Of a DNA stretch of 64,000 nucleotides, positions 11,937 to 23,209 are shown in pieces. The notes under the pieces were generated by a model. The model saw only the letters and a list, made by a program, of their open reading frames with translations. It was not told the origin of the DNA and did no database searches. Within the stretch, counting starts at the first letter, position 1, and every line of letters begins with the position of its first letter. This DNA comes from Tanypteryx hageni. Taxonomy: Eukaryota; Arthropoda; Insecta; Odonata; Petaluridae. The stretch covers positions 87,352,964 through 87,416,963 of the forward strand of contig CM054118.1 in assembly GCA_028673005.1 (NCBI GenBank). The letters run 5' to 3'. The position numbers and the translations under genes were made by a program.

Positions 11937-12331
11937 TAGGGATAGATTCAAAATAGCGCACAGTTCCCATTATTTTTAATCCAAAACTGTAGAAACACAC
12001 ATGAACGTTACTGAAAATAATGTCAGTTGATTTATATATCCTTAATATTAGTTACTATTATTACTGGTAACCATAACAAATGCAGTGTTAAAGTGCTCGC
12101 TAATTGGCTAGATAAACGAACACTTTGAGCATTTGAGCGGCGTTCAAAAATTTGAAACCAACCGTAACTGGCGCTAAATGTTTCAGAGGAATCGCCAGTC
12201 CTTTTCTTGCTTTAGATATTCAAGTAGATAGAGTGCTTTACTCTTTCACTAAGGAAGGCATTAATCAAAGCATTTAGAATCAATCCACAAAAATAAGAGT
12301 TTATCCATTTCTTCTAAGGAAATATTATGTG
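11001..12331. other. 3' part of the piggyBac relic and AT-rich spacer
   Basis: 11,001-11,932 is non-coding interior of the piggyBac element. The remaining bases to 12,331 hold nothing recognisable. Confidence 0.45.
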
Positions 12332-12380
12332 ACTAGCTAAAATTACTTGGCATTGCTCGGGTTTTTAAGTCAAAACAATT

Positions 12381-12668
12381 ATACTTCGGCGGGAGAAGGT
12401 GGTATTCTCTTAAAGATCGTCTAACATATCGTCATCCGGCGGGTGTAGTTGGTATTCTCTTAAGGGTGTCCTTATAGCTCGTCATCCGGCGGGAGTAGGT
12501 GAAATTCTCTTAAGGGTGTCCTAATACCTCGTCATCCGGCGGGAGTAGGATGTACTCTCTTTAGGGTGATCTAATAACTCGTCATCCGGCGGGAGTAAGT
12601 GGTATTCTCTTATGTGTGGCGTAATAACTCGTCATCCAGCGCCATTAAGTGAGATTCTTATATGGTTG
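12381..12668. repeat. 50-bp tandem repeat array (about 5.5 units)
   Basis: The word GTCATCC(G/A)GC recurs at exactly 12431, 12481, 12531, 12581 and 12631, a strict 50-bp period. Each unit has GGCGGGAGTAG, then TATTCTCTTA, AGGGTGTC and CTAATA-CTCGTCATC. Units differ by several substitutions but have no length change. The array is cut at its right side by the hAT target site at 12669. There is no separate spacer, so it is not a CRISPR array. Confidence 0.9.
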
Positions 12669-15600
12669 GTTACGACTAGGGTTTCCAAATTCCCGACATT
12701 TTTAACCTTCGGGAATAAAGAACGGGAAATCGTATTTCCCGGGAATTCTCGGGAATTCCCGAAATCATATTTTTTATTTAATTTTCGTAGATCACCAGTA
12801 ATAATGACTATAATAGTAACTGTTAATAAACAGAGCATCATTTTGGATAGGTTTCTGCTATATTTGAGGTTTTCTCAAAATATAAACAATGTAATGAATA
12901 ATAATAATAATACGTTTTTACATATATCGCAGAATGTATTAACGTTCTCAATCTCATTTAAATATTTTAGTCATGAAATTAAACATTAACACAAAAACAA
13001 ATGCAAATATTATTCGTTAAAAAATTCAAATAATATTTGATAATTTTTATTTATCATTTTTTAAATGAAACTTTAAGAGGCATAGAGCATTAATTGTCCT
13101 ATCAGACAATCGTGTAACAAATATACCAGATTTGAAAAAATTTCTTTCATTTTGTGTAGACGTTGGCCGAATTGCTATGAGTGCGTCTGAAAGCATCTTC
13201 AAGTTGGGGGCGAGAGAATGCGTTGCTTCATATAAGCTCATTTCCTTCCTTAGAGAAGAAAATATTTTGTCCGCTTGCATAGAACCAGGTTTTGATATCG
13301 AAATTGATATTGCTTTAGCCAATTCACACTTCAAATCAGATTCTGATTTAATATCAGAATCCTCTGTAAGGACATACATTTTTTCTTCTTTTTGCACTTC
13401 TTCTGTTGTAAATGTTCCTTTAAAAAGTCTTTCAATTAATGACTTTGCCAATCGTGCAATATCATTCTTGCTTGACAAGGCAAAAAATTCATCCTCTTCC
13501 ATCTCACGTAGGCAACTAACGTTGCTCAAGTACTTTGTGAGAGACACAAGATCTTTATTTCTACGTTTAACTAATTCAAATTTTATTTCCTTTAAAAGCA
13601 TTTTGCTCATTGGAGAGTTATGTTTTCTAAATTACTGAACAGGAACTTAAAAAATCCTTCACTTGTAAGAATATTAGCTTCTCTATTGCTTAAAGCCTCA
13701 ACTGCTAATCGCACAGGTTGTCAGCAATTCAACATACCTCTCACAATTTCATAATATTCTTCTTTCCACAAGTGATCGAGTTTCAGCTCTCGTAAAACAA
13801 TCTTAATCGGATTTAGGATCTTTAAAAATCTCTCTATCGTTCTCTCCAGTGTGTTCCAGCGTGTTTTACAGTCCAAAATGATTTCTAGTTCCCTTTTTCA
13901 CTCTTGATTGTTTCTTGCTGCAAAAGAGAATTTCTTACTGGAGAATATTTAAACAGTTTTACAATTCTTCGTACACTGCTAATTACCGAAGATACATCAT
14001 CTTGCAAGTGATACTGATCGGCTCGGGCCACATCATCTGATTCAGAGTCATTGCTATCATCTTTCTCGTATTCAGGATCTGTATTGAATTCACTATCGCT
14101 GCTACATGTTCCTGTTGCTTCACCTTTCAACTTTTTGGCGTAAAATACTTTTGTTACAGCTAGATGTAGTGCATGATTGTAGGATAACTGTTGAATAATC
14201 GGTGTTAATTTTCAGAATTTTTCCATAACAGCTGCACCATCACTAGTTGTTGCAACCACATCTGTTTCAAATTTTAACTGAAAGTTTTCTAATCTTTCCA
14301 GGAGTAAGGATAGCACTTTTTCTGCAGGACACTTCCCATGTATTCTTATTAAACCAAGGTTCAGTGAAGTCCCATTGCAGTATACATGAACATTTATGTA
14401 TCTGCGATTCTTACAACTGGTCCACTCGTCTATTGAAATATTCAGTTTTTTATTATCACATTTGAATACACCAAATTTCTGGATGTACCGTTGTTCCACT
14501 TTACTGTTATAATTATGTATTAGTGTCATAACCGAAGATGGACTTCTTGGCAACTGCATTCCTTTGCTTGTGAAACTTTCCCTAACAAACTCACTTTTTG
14601 TGGTGGTGTTGATTGATATTCCATCCAAGGCTGCTAATTTGCTTACGGTCTCTTCTAACTCCAGTCCCTTGGCATACTGTAAAATTGTGGTTTGTCTCTT
14701 ATAATGAATGTATTCTAGGTGCCTATGTAGACCACTGGTTGATGATGCTTTGCATTGCTAAGATTTGGAGCATATCTGGCAATGAGCTGATTGATTTTCT
14801 TTCTAAAATATTCCCAACATTCTTTACACTCTTTATTCATTGTGACGGTAATCTATAAAAAAATTAAAATGTGTTATTATTAAGAAATTAGAATTAATAT
14901 AATTTATAAAGATCTGTATTGTGCAGCGAATATTCAAATTCTAAAAAGTGCCATCAAGCATTATGATGTGATATTGGAATAATATAATATAAGAAAATTC
15001 TAGCATGGTAACAATCCTACGCAGAATCAAGTGTGGAAATTACCAATATATTTCCATTCTTTTTTGTTTCTCATAAGATTACGTAAAACATACTACACGT
15101 TTAAACGGAACAATGTATATTGTGTTTTAAAAAATGACTCACCGGAGAGCGCCACGAACACACGTCTACATCAAAATCATCAGCTGATCAACTGATCGGT
15201 TAAGCGACTGCTTCGCTTCCTGGCAGGTCTGTAATCTGCAGCGAATATTTAAATACTGAAAAACGCAGTCGAACATTATGGTGTAATATTGGAATAATAT
15301 AATAGCAATGTAAATTGTATTTAAAAATAGACTGACTTACCGATAGCAGCCGAGAGAACCAAGCACACTCACATACGTCACAATCATCAGCTGCAAACAA
15401 ACTAATCGAATGTATTTGACTTGGCAGAGCTAAAATTAGCTGGCCATGTGATAGCTGATTCTGGTGTCACGCGTGCATGTCTGGCGGCGTTCTTCTTAAC
15501 TTTCCCTGGGGAGTTTCCCTGGGATTTTTCCGGCAATGTAACTATTGGATCGCGATAATTAGGAAAAATTTCTAAGAGATACATTGCGAGTAGTGGCGTT

Positions 15601-15749
15601 TATTTCCCATTGTGGGTGCTCCCGGGTTCAAAGAGTCATTTTTCCCGATTTCCCCACCAATTTTTCTCGGGATTCGGGAACCGGAAAACCGTAAAAAATT
15701 CCCGAGAACGGGCGGGAAGGAATTCCCGCCCGGAAACACTAGTTACGAC
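12669..15749 (-). mobile_element. hAT transposon, 3,065 bp, with perfect 8-bp target duplication
   Basis: GTTACGAC stands at 12669-12676 and again at 15742-15749. The element between (12677-15741) has inverted ends TAGGGTTTCC and, reversed, TAGTGTTTCC. The subterminal regions on both sides are rich in CGGGAATTCCCG-type palindromes, possible transposase-binding sites. An 8-bp duplication and the internal transposase relic place it in the hAT superfamily. It is inserted next to the 50-bp array of a larger element, so it is the younger event. Confidence 0.92.
13047..14850 (-). pseudogene. hAT transposase pseudogene (BED finger, catalytic core, dimerisation tail)
   Basis: Reading minus from about 14,850. 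A BED-type zinc finger comes first (CQIC near 14,800 and GLHRHLEYIH near 14,720), with an in-frame stop. The catalytic part at 14628-14212 contains SIDEWTSC, with the first Asp, and VATTSDGAAVM, with the second Asp. A TGA follows, then in the same frame YNHALHLAVTKVFY, an acidic insert and IVKLFKYSPVRN. A frameshift near 13,890 leads to LDCKTRWNTLERTIERFL and KLDHLWKEEYYEIV. After another stop and a shift, the last 187 residues (13610-13047) end in RPTSTQNERNF and RTINALCLLKFH, the hAT dimerisation domain. The element is recognisable over its full length but inactive, with at least three stops and two frameshifts. Confidence 0.88.
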
Positions 15750-16255
15750 AGTGGATGAATATTTTTTCAACTAAATATTTTTCTCTTATTTTTAGGGATT
15801 CATAGGGTTTAGGATTAGATTGTACGTATTAATTTTGCTTCCCAACCTGGCTGATGTATGGCAGGTGGTGAATATTTATCCAACAAATTACTTTCTCTTT
15901 TTCTCTGTATTCGTTTAGGGAATAAGATTTCTATTTGTGTATTAATATTGCGAGCTGTGATTTTCGTAGTATGGCAGTCATCGAATAATTTTACTTACTG
16001 AATTTTCCGGTTATTTTCAGTAATATTGAAAGGAATAGTAATCCACTTTATGTAATTGTATTGCTAAACGTCATGTTTCGTGTGTGTCGGGGTGAATATT
16101 TTCCAATAATATGTTTTTGTTTTTTTCTTTAATAATATCTGAAGGGAATAGGTATACACTTTATTTATTATTACTTCTAGCCAATCTGTTTGGCGTATGG
16201 TAGGGGATGAATACATTTCCAGCCAATTATGTTTTTCTGCCGTTTTAGCTAATTG
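15750..16255. repeat. degenerate tandem repeat, period about 113 bp
   Basis: A box like GGTGAATATTT-TCCAA followed by TTTTTCTCTTATTTTTA recurs at about 15750, 15863, 15973, 16089 and 16203. The spacing is 110-116 bp. The units are strongly diverged. The array continues the larger element beyond the hAT insertion. Confidence 0.55.
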
Positions 16256-16437
16256 TGTTAGAGAATGGGTTATCATTTCCTTAATTAATCCTTAAAATTT
16301 CACGTTAAAACTGTCTTCCACTTATCTTTTGAAATAGTTAGTAAGATTTATAATTATTTTGCTGTTTGCCCTCCTTTGAATAACCTTAGTGTTTCTTACT
16401 TCCCTACTTTAGTTTATATTATATATATATTATTTCT

Positions 16438-16712
16438 TTTATTTAATATTAGGTATTGTTTATAACGGTTCTCAAGCAGATTGTTAAGTCAACAATATGC
16501 TAATTCTCTTATAATTTAAATGAGAAAAATTAAAAGAGAAAAACATTAAAAAAATATAAAATCGATTTAAATCTCTCCCATTTTGCTTAACTTTTAATTG
16601 TGGTTAAAAGGGCACATTTATCTTGCTTATACGTTCTGCAGTTGTTGCGTTATAAATGCACACACAAACAAACAATTTCTTCAAAATATTTATGGTAGAG
16701 ATTTATAAACAT
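16438..16712 (+). repeat. direct repeat, copy 1 (about 270 bp)
   Basis: Runs in parallel with 17,345-17,612. Shared words include TTAATATTAGGTATTGTT, CAACAATATGCT, GAGAAAAACATT, CATTTTGCTTA, TTATAAATGCACA and TTCAAAATATTTATGGTAGA. Copy 1 is inside the 5-kb element and copy 2 is just outside its right end. Confidence 0.75.
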
Positions 16713-17344
16713 GAACTCTTCCCCCCTTGAACATCTATATGTACATTTTGCTTTCCTTTCAACTGAACATTAAGCAATTTATGCTTATTTGATTATAATA
16801 ACACTTCATGTCATACCAACAATTTATATCGCCAAATTCGGTTTCCAAGTCTGCGAACTAATTGTATTTCGTAGATTTGACTTGAAAATATTCAGGTGAC
16901 TAATTACTCCCAAAATCAGTCTTTGCATAGGATAACGTATGAGTAAGATAAATTTGAATCAGTTGCATACCTAGAGCTTGCAATTCCTGCCCAAGTTTTT
17001 AATGTTTTTGAGATTCATGACCACATAATATCATGCAGTTTCTTCCACTGGAACTTTATTCGAGTGAAATGATTATATTTTAAATGTGATTCCATCGACT
17101 GTTTCTTATGGTAATTTTATAAAAAATACCAAGTCGCCAAATTTATCGATAAAGGGTGCAGGAGACATTTATTTAATTGGGCAAAAGATGGGATGACAAA
17201 AATATTGCATACCATTAAACACTAAAATAAAAATTAACCTGGTTTCATTACTTGGTTTTATTCTCAAATCTTCCTCAATATTTTTGTTTTGACTTAAAAG
17301 CCCAAGCAACGCCGGGTGATCTCAGCTAGTGTTATACATTACTT

Positions 17345-17612
17345 TTTTAGTTAATATTAGGTATTGTTAATAAGAGTTGTCAAGTAGATTGTTAATCCAA
17401 CAATATGCTCATTCTCGTGTTATTTAAATGGGAAAAATTAAATGAGAAAAACATTTTATTTGCAGTTCAAATCACTTTGATTCACCCTCTCATTTTGCTT
17501 ACCTTTTTATTTCGGTTAAAATCTCACCTTCTTCTTGCTTCTACGTTCTGTAGTTGTTGAGTTATAAATGCACAAATAAATTCTTCAAAATATTTATGGT
17601 AGAGATAGTGAG
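17345..17612 (+). repeat. direct repeat, copy 2
   Basis: Partner of 16,438-16,712, offset by about 905 bp. It lies immediately beyond the right terminus of the inverted-end element. This suggests a nested or tandem insertion of related elements. Confidence 0.75.
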
Positions 17613-18036
17613 AGTTACTGCAGTGGCTGATCAATAGAAAATTTTATATTCTGTATTTAACAAAATTGTACGAATTGTAAACATTGTGAAGTTAAAATTG
17701 TGTACAATACCGCTCTGACATTCACCTTTTTTAAAAATACTAATCACTTTAAACTTTTCATCAAGATTTATGCTTATATTTTTTTAATTTTAGAATTATT
17801 TCCTTCATTTTTATTGTCTTTACGCAACTTTCTCTTTTCTGCCGTGATTTCTTAAAATAATTTTTCTCCTATTTACTGCTAAATATTTATTTTGCACAGT
17901 AAATGATGCAAAATAACTATGGTGCATGGTAATTTAATTGTTGATATCCAAACTGAAGACCTCGGATGGTGATTAGCCAGTGCAAAAGTAAACGAAGACA
18001 TAAAACAAATCCTTCATAAAGGTGCACGGTGCATAG
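17613..18036. other. unassigned AT-rich spacer
   Basis: Nothing recognised. Confidence 0.4.
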
Positions 18037-18206
18037 TACAGTGGAACTTCCATAAACCGAACGTCTGTAACTCGAATTTTCCATAACCCGAACTGATTTT
18101 ACCGGGCAAAATCCCCATAAGAAAAACGTATTTCCATAAGTCGAATTTTCTACAGCTCGAATATATTTTTTTCTCTTGAGGTTCGACTTATGGAGGTTCC
18201 ACTGTA
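18037..18206. mobile_element. Tc1/mariner-pogo-type MITE, 166 bp, TA-flanked
   Basis: TA at 18037-18038 and 18205-18206 flank inverted ends. The left end reads CAGTGGAACTTCCATAAACC; the right end, reversed, reads CAGTGGAACCTCCATAAGTC. Inside are further copies of a CCATAA-TCGAATTTTC motif. TA duplication with CAGTGGAAC-type ends fits non-autonomous pogo/Tigger-like elements. No coding capacity. Confidence 0.85.
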
Positions 18207-19924
18207 TTTTAATTTCATAGTACAATACAGTACGGTATTTATTTTTATTTTTTTAAACTCTTCTAAATTAAAGAAATTATATACCGAGATGGTAATTGGT
18301 GGAGAAGGATGAAGGCACGAGAATGATGGAGAGAAAGGGGAGAAGATATACGTCCTTATTTGAGCGATATTGAGACTAAACAGTCTCTTCTTGCATCTAA
18401 CCCATTGTCAATTACAAACAGGAAAAAGGTATAAAGAAAAAAAAATAAAAGGTTGCGTAAAATAAATTACTAAATAAATACAAAGCCAAGGTAGCATTTT
18501 TGGAAATGAATTGGTGGAGATTTATTTGTTTGTGGAGAAAAACAAGGGAAAATTAAGGTATGTACTATTCCCTAGGAAAGACCCCAATGCAGGAAAACAC
18601 CCACACTATCCACCCACCAACCTACTAATAACAATATAAAGATTGAGAGGACCATATTAGAAAAGTACATAAAATGAAATATACACAAACACAGTTTTAC
18701 ATAAAAACTTAGAAAAACATAAAAAAACACATTAAGATGAACATATACACAGTTATGGGGAGTAATTGAGTATAAGTAACTTTTTAAGTATTTTTTTACT
18801 TGTAATCGTTACATTAAAAAAATGTAATTAATAATTGTAATCTACTTTTATTGCAGACAGACATTTCAGTAATCGTTACTTGTTATTCTTATTATTTAAA
18901 TTTTTGTGAAAAGGTACGTGTTCGATATAGCTATCGACATGATTCACAATCGGAATGCAGAGTGATGTCAGTCAATGGTAGCACATTATCTAATTCGACT
19001 GGAATTGCTGACTTCGATTATTAAAGATTAGATATTTTTCAAGCATCCTTCATTGAGCATTTACTTATTATGCGTTCTTTGCACGAAGTGAACGCATATA
19101 GAGCAGGCTGTTTCTGTCCGTCCGCATGTTTAAACTCGAGATGAAAAGAAAAAATTCTGGAATACGAACAGCAAATCAGATAGCTCCAATAGCCACTAAA
19201 AATCAGATAATCCAGATGTTTAATTTGGCGGCAAATCAACCATTTTCAGCGTTGTTTCATCAATAGCATATTCAAGAAACTTATTTTCGCCGATTTTATA
19301 CGAATAAGAAATTGAGGAGTAATCTTTGTGGATAGATGTCCGTGAAGGATGCGCGTGGACCGGATTGATTCTGATTAGGAAATATGTTTCAATTGCTTGG
19401 TTTGTGCTGTGTAGTATGGATAAAACAATCTTTATTCCCAGAAGTTTTTTTAGGAAACAGATAATTTAGGCTAGGAAAATTAATGGCGAGCATGGGACAG
19501 GGCTGAGAACGCTATTAATTGACCTGAATTGGTGTAATAACAATCGCAGATTTTAGAATGCATTATATAATCGATGTGAGGATGTTGCCATTTCTAAATT
19601 GTCAACAGTGATTGGGTTCTCTGTTTTGCCATGCTTTGGAATAAATCCAGTGTTTGCATAAATGCTTCAGCCCCGAAATGTGAATTTATTTTCTTCGGTC
19701 AGAAGCCATTAACCAATTATAACAATGTTCCAATGTGATTTTGACATTCGCAGGACGTCATTTTGCGTAACAAGGCATATTTACGGAGCTCGCGATGTGA
19801 AGGGAATTCCTCCCATTCGCATCTCGATCGCACGCGCCTTCATAATCAACCTGAGCGACCGCCGTTAACTTACCTTCGAGGACACAACTAAAGTGAATGT
19901 CGAAAATTAAATTTTGGAGCCCTA
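18207..19924. other. unassigned spacer
   Basis: AT-rich DNA without a supported gene or repeat. Confidence 0.4.
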
Positions 19925-20340
19925 CGGTTAATTGCAATAGAAACCTCCTTAAAACCGTAAAAATACAAATTAAAAAGAAGTACGCAAATACACACAGGTT
20001 TAGGGGAAATTACTCCACGCCAGGGACCGAACACACACACAATCTCACACACTCCGGGTTTAGGGGAACTTCTCCACTTTTTTGTGATCGCCCTACTGAG
20101 GATGGAATCATTGATTCCGAAATAGATATTTAGGCATTCTTTTTAAAAAAAAGGAGTACACTTATGTGGTTTATTTGCTTGCGTGGTTCGTGCGCGTGTA
20201 AACAAGGGTCTCTGGAGTGTGTGAGATTATGTGAGTGTTCAGTCCCTGGCATGGAGTAATTTCTCTTAAACCGGAGTGTATTTGTGTACTTCTTTTTTTA
20301 TTTTTATTTCTATGGTTATAAGAAAGTTCCTCCATTTTCA
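19925..20340. repeat. foldback element with arms of about 130 bp
   Basis: 19,925-20,060 is inverted at 20,205-20,340. Shared words include AAAGAAGTAC, CAAATACAC, GAAATTACTCCA, GCCAGGGAC and AATCTCACACACTCC. The centre of about 145 bp is unique. The arms have diverged at roughly one base in seven. It could form a long hairpin as RNA or single-stranded DNA. No target duplication was found. Confidence 0.75.
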
Positions 20341-20931
20341 TTTTTTAAAGTGAAGGTGTCCAAAAGAACATAAAATGGAACGGCGATCGACAGAAGCTTC
20401 TTTGTTTGAAAGGAATGCTACCAGCGAAAGGACAGAAATTTCGAGAAAGAGTTGTCTCCTACTGATTGGTGAAAGACGGAGAGGATGAAGTGTGAAACCG
20501 CGAAGTGTGTCTCTCGAAGGAAACATCGAAGAGAAGAGAAGCGCCGTCCCCTCGGAGAGGACCAATGAGAAAATGAAAAAGGTCAGAGGCCACGGAAGGA
20601 GAACGACCTATCGCACGCATCTCTGCGCCTTTATCTGGTATCATTTTAGGCACGTTTTTTGCGTTACGGAAAAACAAAACAGAAGCGCGATTCGTGGACT
20701 GAAGCAGTTGAGGGTGCAAGCAGCTCACCTTCCGCTTTCTCCCTCTTTCACCAAAAGGGCAGCAATGCGGGGAAGTAGGACGGCGAGTCCATCCGATAGG
20801 CCAAGGTTTCACTGGCCACTCTCCTCTCCCCCTAATGCTTTCTCCTCTCTCCCTTCCACCTATCGCCCTCTCCCTCACTCTCCTTTCACGTTTACGCTGT
20901 TCCACAGCTTCATTCATCACCTCACGAGAGG
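20341..20931. other. unassigned spacer with overlapping chance frames
   Basis: Two opposite frames of about 165 residues (20459-20962 and 20492-20980) overlap here. Both run into the SINE and are low-complexity at one end. Neither shows a known domain, so no gene is called. Confidence 0.4.
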
Positions 20932-21245
20932 GTTTGTTTGTATGGAATTTCTGGCTAATCAACGTCTTGGATTATTATAGCCATTATTCCTTCCACACCG
21001 AACACACTCAGACAAGGGAGGAGGGAAACCAGGTGCCGACATTAGCCTACTCTTAACGAAGAGTACCGAGGGGGCCAACGGCTTAACGTCCATTCCGAAG
21101 GACGGAGCGCTGACTTGCGCGATCTCTTTAAATCACGCAAGTAGGGGACGGGATGATCCCAGGTTGAAAAATCCGACCTCCTCCGGATTCGAACCTAGGA
21201 CCTCTGCGTGGAAGGTCAACGCTCTAACCACTCCGCCACCGCCAC
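20932..21245 (-). mobile_element. tRNA-derived SINE, family B, full length
   Basis: Minus orientation. The tRNA-like head is at 21,160-21,245, with GGCGGAGTGGTTAGAGCG as A box and TAGGTTCGAATCC as B box. A GC-rich core follows with CGCTCCGTCCTTCGGA-like and ACGTTAAGCCGTTGGCCCC-like words, then GTTTCCCTCCTCCCTTGTC. The 3' end contains AATCCAAGACGTTGATTAGC-like sequence. Relatives are at 22,155-22,450, 23,210-23,372 and 49,037-49,095 (3' end only). Confidence 0.8.
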
Positions 21246-21294
21246 CTCTCTAACGAGAGGGTGCATCCAAAAAGGGCGCTGGACCGATCTCTTT

Positions 21295-21387
21295 CGACCT
21301 CCTTCCCCCATCTACCCCCCACCCCTCCCTTCCCCCTCCACCATTCCCCCTCCTCTCTCCCCATCCCTTCCCCATACTCTTCCTTCC
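21295..21387. repeat. pyrimidine-rich tract (CCCTCC/TTCC)
   Basis: Almost pure C/T on the plus strand. Tracts of this kind lie beside each family-B SINE copy in the 20-24 kb interval. Confidence 0.7.
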
Positions 21388-21663
21388 TCTCCTCTCAGTG
21401 GCGGATCCAAGGGAGGGGCGATCGCCCTCCCCTTGGAGAACCCCATTGCCCTCCTCTAGGTGCATTCTTAAATTCATTCTGCGCAACATCCATTGTTTCT
21501 ACACCGAAGATTAAGTCTGTATGACAAGGGAAAGAAAGATTCTGATGGGGGAAGGGATTTTTAAAATGTATGGTTGTCGGCAGAAGAGGAATCAAGACGG
21601 GGGAGGGGTAATTGGGGCGATCGCCCCCTCCTTGGGTAGGTTCTGGATCCGCCCGTCTCCTCT
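21388..21663. mobile_element. hAT MITE, 260 bp, perfect 8-bp duplication
   Basis: TCTCCTCT occurs at 21388-21395 and 21656-21663. The element (21396-21655) starts CAGTGGCGGATCCAAGGGAG and ends with its imperfect inverse (reversed: CGGGCGGATCCAGAACC). GGGGCGATCGCCC palindromes lie near both ends. Non-coding. Confidence 0.85.
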
Positions 21664-21821
21664 GCATCATATCGGAGGGCTCGCCATCTACTCTGCTCGC
21701 CGCTACGAAGGCCCTCGCCGCCAAGGACCGTTCTATCTCAGGATGCACCATAACATTTATGTGTTCGTATGTCAATGCGAGCGTGTGGGTGTTGGGGGAG
21801 TGTCTCGTTCAGTGGCAGGTG

Positions 21822-21987
21822 AATTTATTTATTTTATATCAGCTCATAAACAGCCGTTAACGGCCTTTTACAATGAGCGTAATAACTTTAACAAAGACGA
21901 AAACATACAACCATGCCCTCGGCAGGATTCGAACCCGCGACCCTAGCGTTGGGAGCCAGACACGCTAACCGCCCATCTACCAAGGCG
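21822..21987 (-). mobile_element. tRNA-derived SINE, family A
   Basis: Minus copy with the best-preserved head: CCTTGGTAGATGGGCGGTTAG and GGGTTCGAATCCTGCCGAGG. The body ends in ATTGTAAAAGGCCGTTAACG, with an AT-rich tail at 21,822-21,840. Confidence 0.85.
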
Positions 21988-22154
21988 AAACTGACGCCCA
22001 CTTTCCGGGTCGAGGACGGTCGTTGGATTCGCAACTTGGATGTGTGGGCGCCCAAGAGACTCCCTGGCCCCTTTCCACTCTGACCTCGCCTCCACCCTCC
22101 CCTCCACCCTCCCTTCCACCCTTCCTTCCACCCTCCTTCCCTCTCTTCGGGGGT

Positions 22155-22450
22155 GTCGGTGGTGGTTAGGACGCTGGCTGCTACTCGTCTGCTGCTCAAA
22201 AGAGCAGCGGGCACGAATCCTGCGCAAGTAGGATTTTTCCAAGGTCGTCCGGCCCCGTTTGTGTGGTTTGAGGAGACTGCTCAAATTCAGCGCTCCTTCC
22301 TTCGGAAGGAACGCTAAGCCGTTGGCCCCCTTGGTGCTCTTCGTTAAGAGTAGGCTAATGCCGGCACCGGGTTTCCCTCCTCCCTCGTCTGAGTGTGTCC
22401 GGTGTGAAAGGAGCTGTCTATAATAATCCAAGAGGTATATTAGCCAAATA
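22155..22450 (+). mobile_element. tRNA-derived SINE, family B
   Basis: Plus copy. The head has GGTGGTGGTTAGGACGC and a decayed B box (GGGCACGAATCC). The core has TTCGGAAGGAACGCTAAGCC and GTTGGCCCCCTTGGTGCTC. The 3' end is CTATAATAATCCAAGAGG with TTAGCC. Confidence 0.75.
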
Positions 22451-23209
22451 TATCCACACTCACAAACACTCTCCCCTCCACCCCAACCATTCTCCCTCCA
22501 ACCTCCACCTCCTCTCTCCTTTCCCCCTGCCATTCCTCTCGCCTTACACCTTCTCCCTCAATCCTTCTAAAAGCATTTGATACATAAAAGGTTAAAATGG
22601 ATTCTTCTTTACGATATAGATACTCAAAATTTGTGTTCGAGATTAAAACAAAACCTCCAATCGACGATTTTTCTTTCATTCTCTTGTGAAACCTCTGAAT
22701 AGAAATCACCATATCAGCCGACTGTTTTAAAGTTAATTTGGTGTGTTCAGCAAAGCGGCAGCCATGATAGACTGCTTTGACCCGGATTCTATTTTGGCAT
22801 AAATCCCAAATATGAAATCCCAGCGGCCCTTTCGGACAGACAGATTCCAAACACAAAAGGCACTTTTTCTCTTAAGAAACGCGTATGACATAAAAGACAA
22901 TAACCAGCAAACTGGAGTTCTTTAGAATAATTCTCTTGTCGGACATCGAAAATTAGAACGTGAGAAAATGGTTTTTCGGAAAATATGTTCTTCTCTGCGA
23001 TGCAAAATACCTGGCTAATTAGCATGAGCATGTTTTGTGCATTCCTGAGTGGAGCGGAAACAGTACCGAGGAAAAGAGGGCGCTGCAGCGAATGCAAGGT
23101 GCGAGAAGAGAAATGCGCGTCAGAGAGGAGACGGAATGGGAGAGAGGGAAGGTGGAGTAGTAGTAATTGATTTTTTAAGTGCGTCGACTGCTATGGCTTT
23201 TTTGCACTG
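22451..23209. other. pyrimidine tract then unassigned spacer
   Basis: 22,455-22,565 is C/T-rich. The remainder shows no recognised gene or repeat. Confidence 0.4.

Larger units (their letters stand above)
12332..17330. mobile_element. 5-kb element with 45-bp inverted termini, superfamily unknown
   Basis: 12332-12376 and the reverse complement of 17286-17330 match at 37 of 45 bases. All eight differences are transitions. Shared words are ACTAGCT at the tip and TTTTAAGTCAAAAC at the inner end. The interior carries a 50-bp tandem array, the hAT insertion, a degenerate array of about 113 bp and AT-rich DNA, with no coding region of its own. I see no clear target duplication. It may be a non-autonomous DNA transposon. 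Confidence 0.5.

Noticed and set aside
12381..12668. Possible CRISPR-like array
   Set aside because: The 50-bp units are contiguous without spacers, are imperfect, and the DNA is eukaryotic.
21160..21245. Possible functional tRNA gene
   Set aside because: A and B boxes are present, but the stem pairing is poor and the sequence continues into a SINE body repeated elsewhere.
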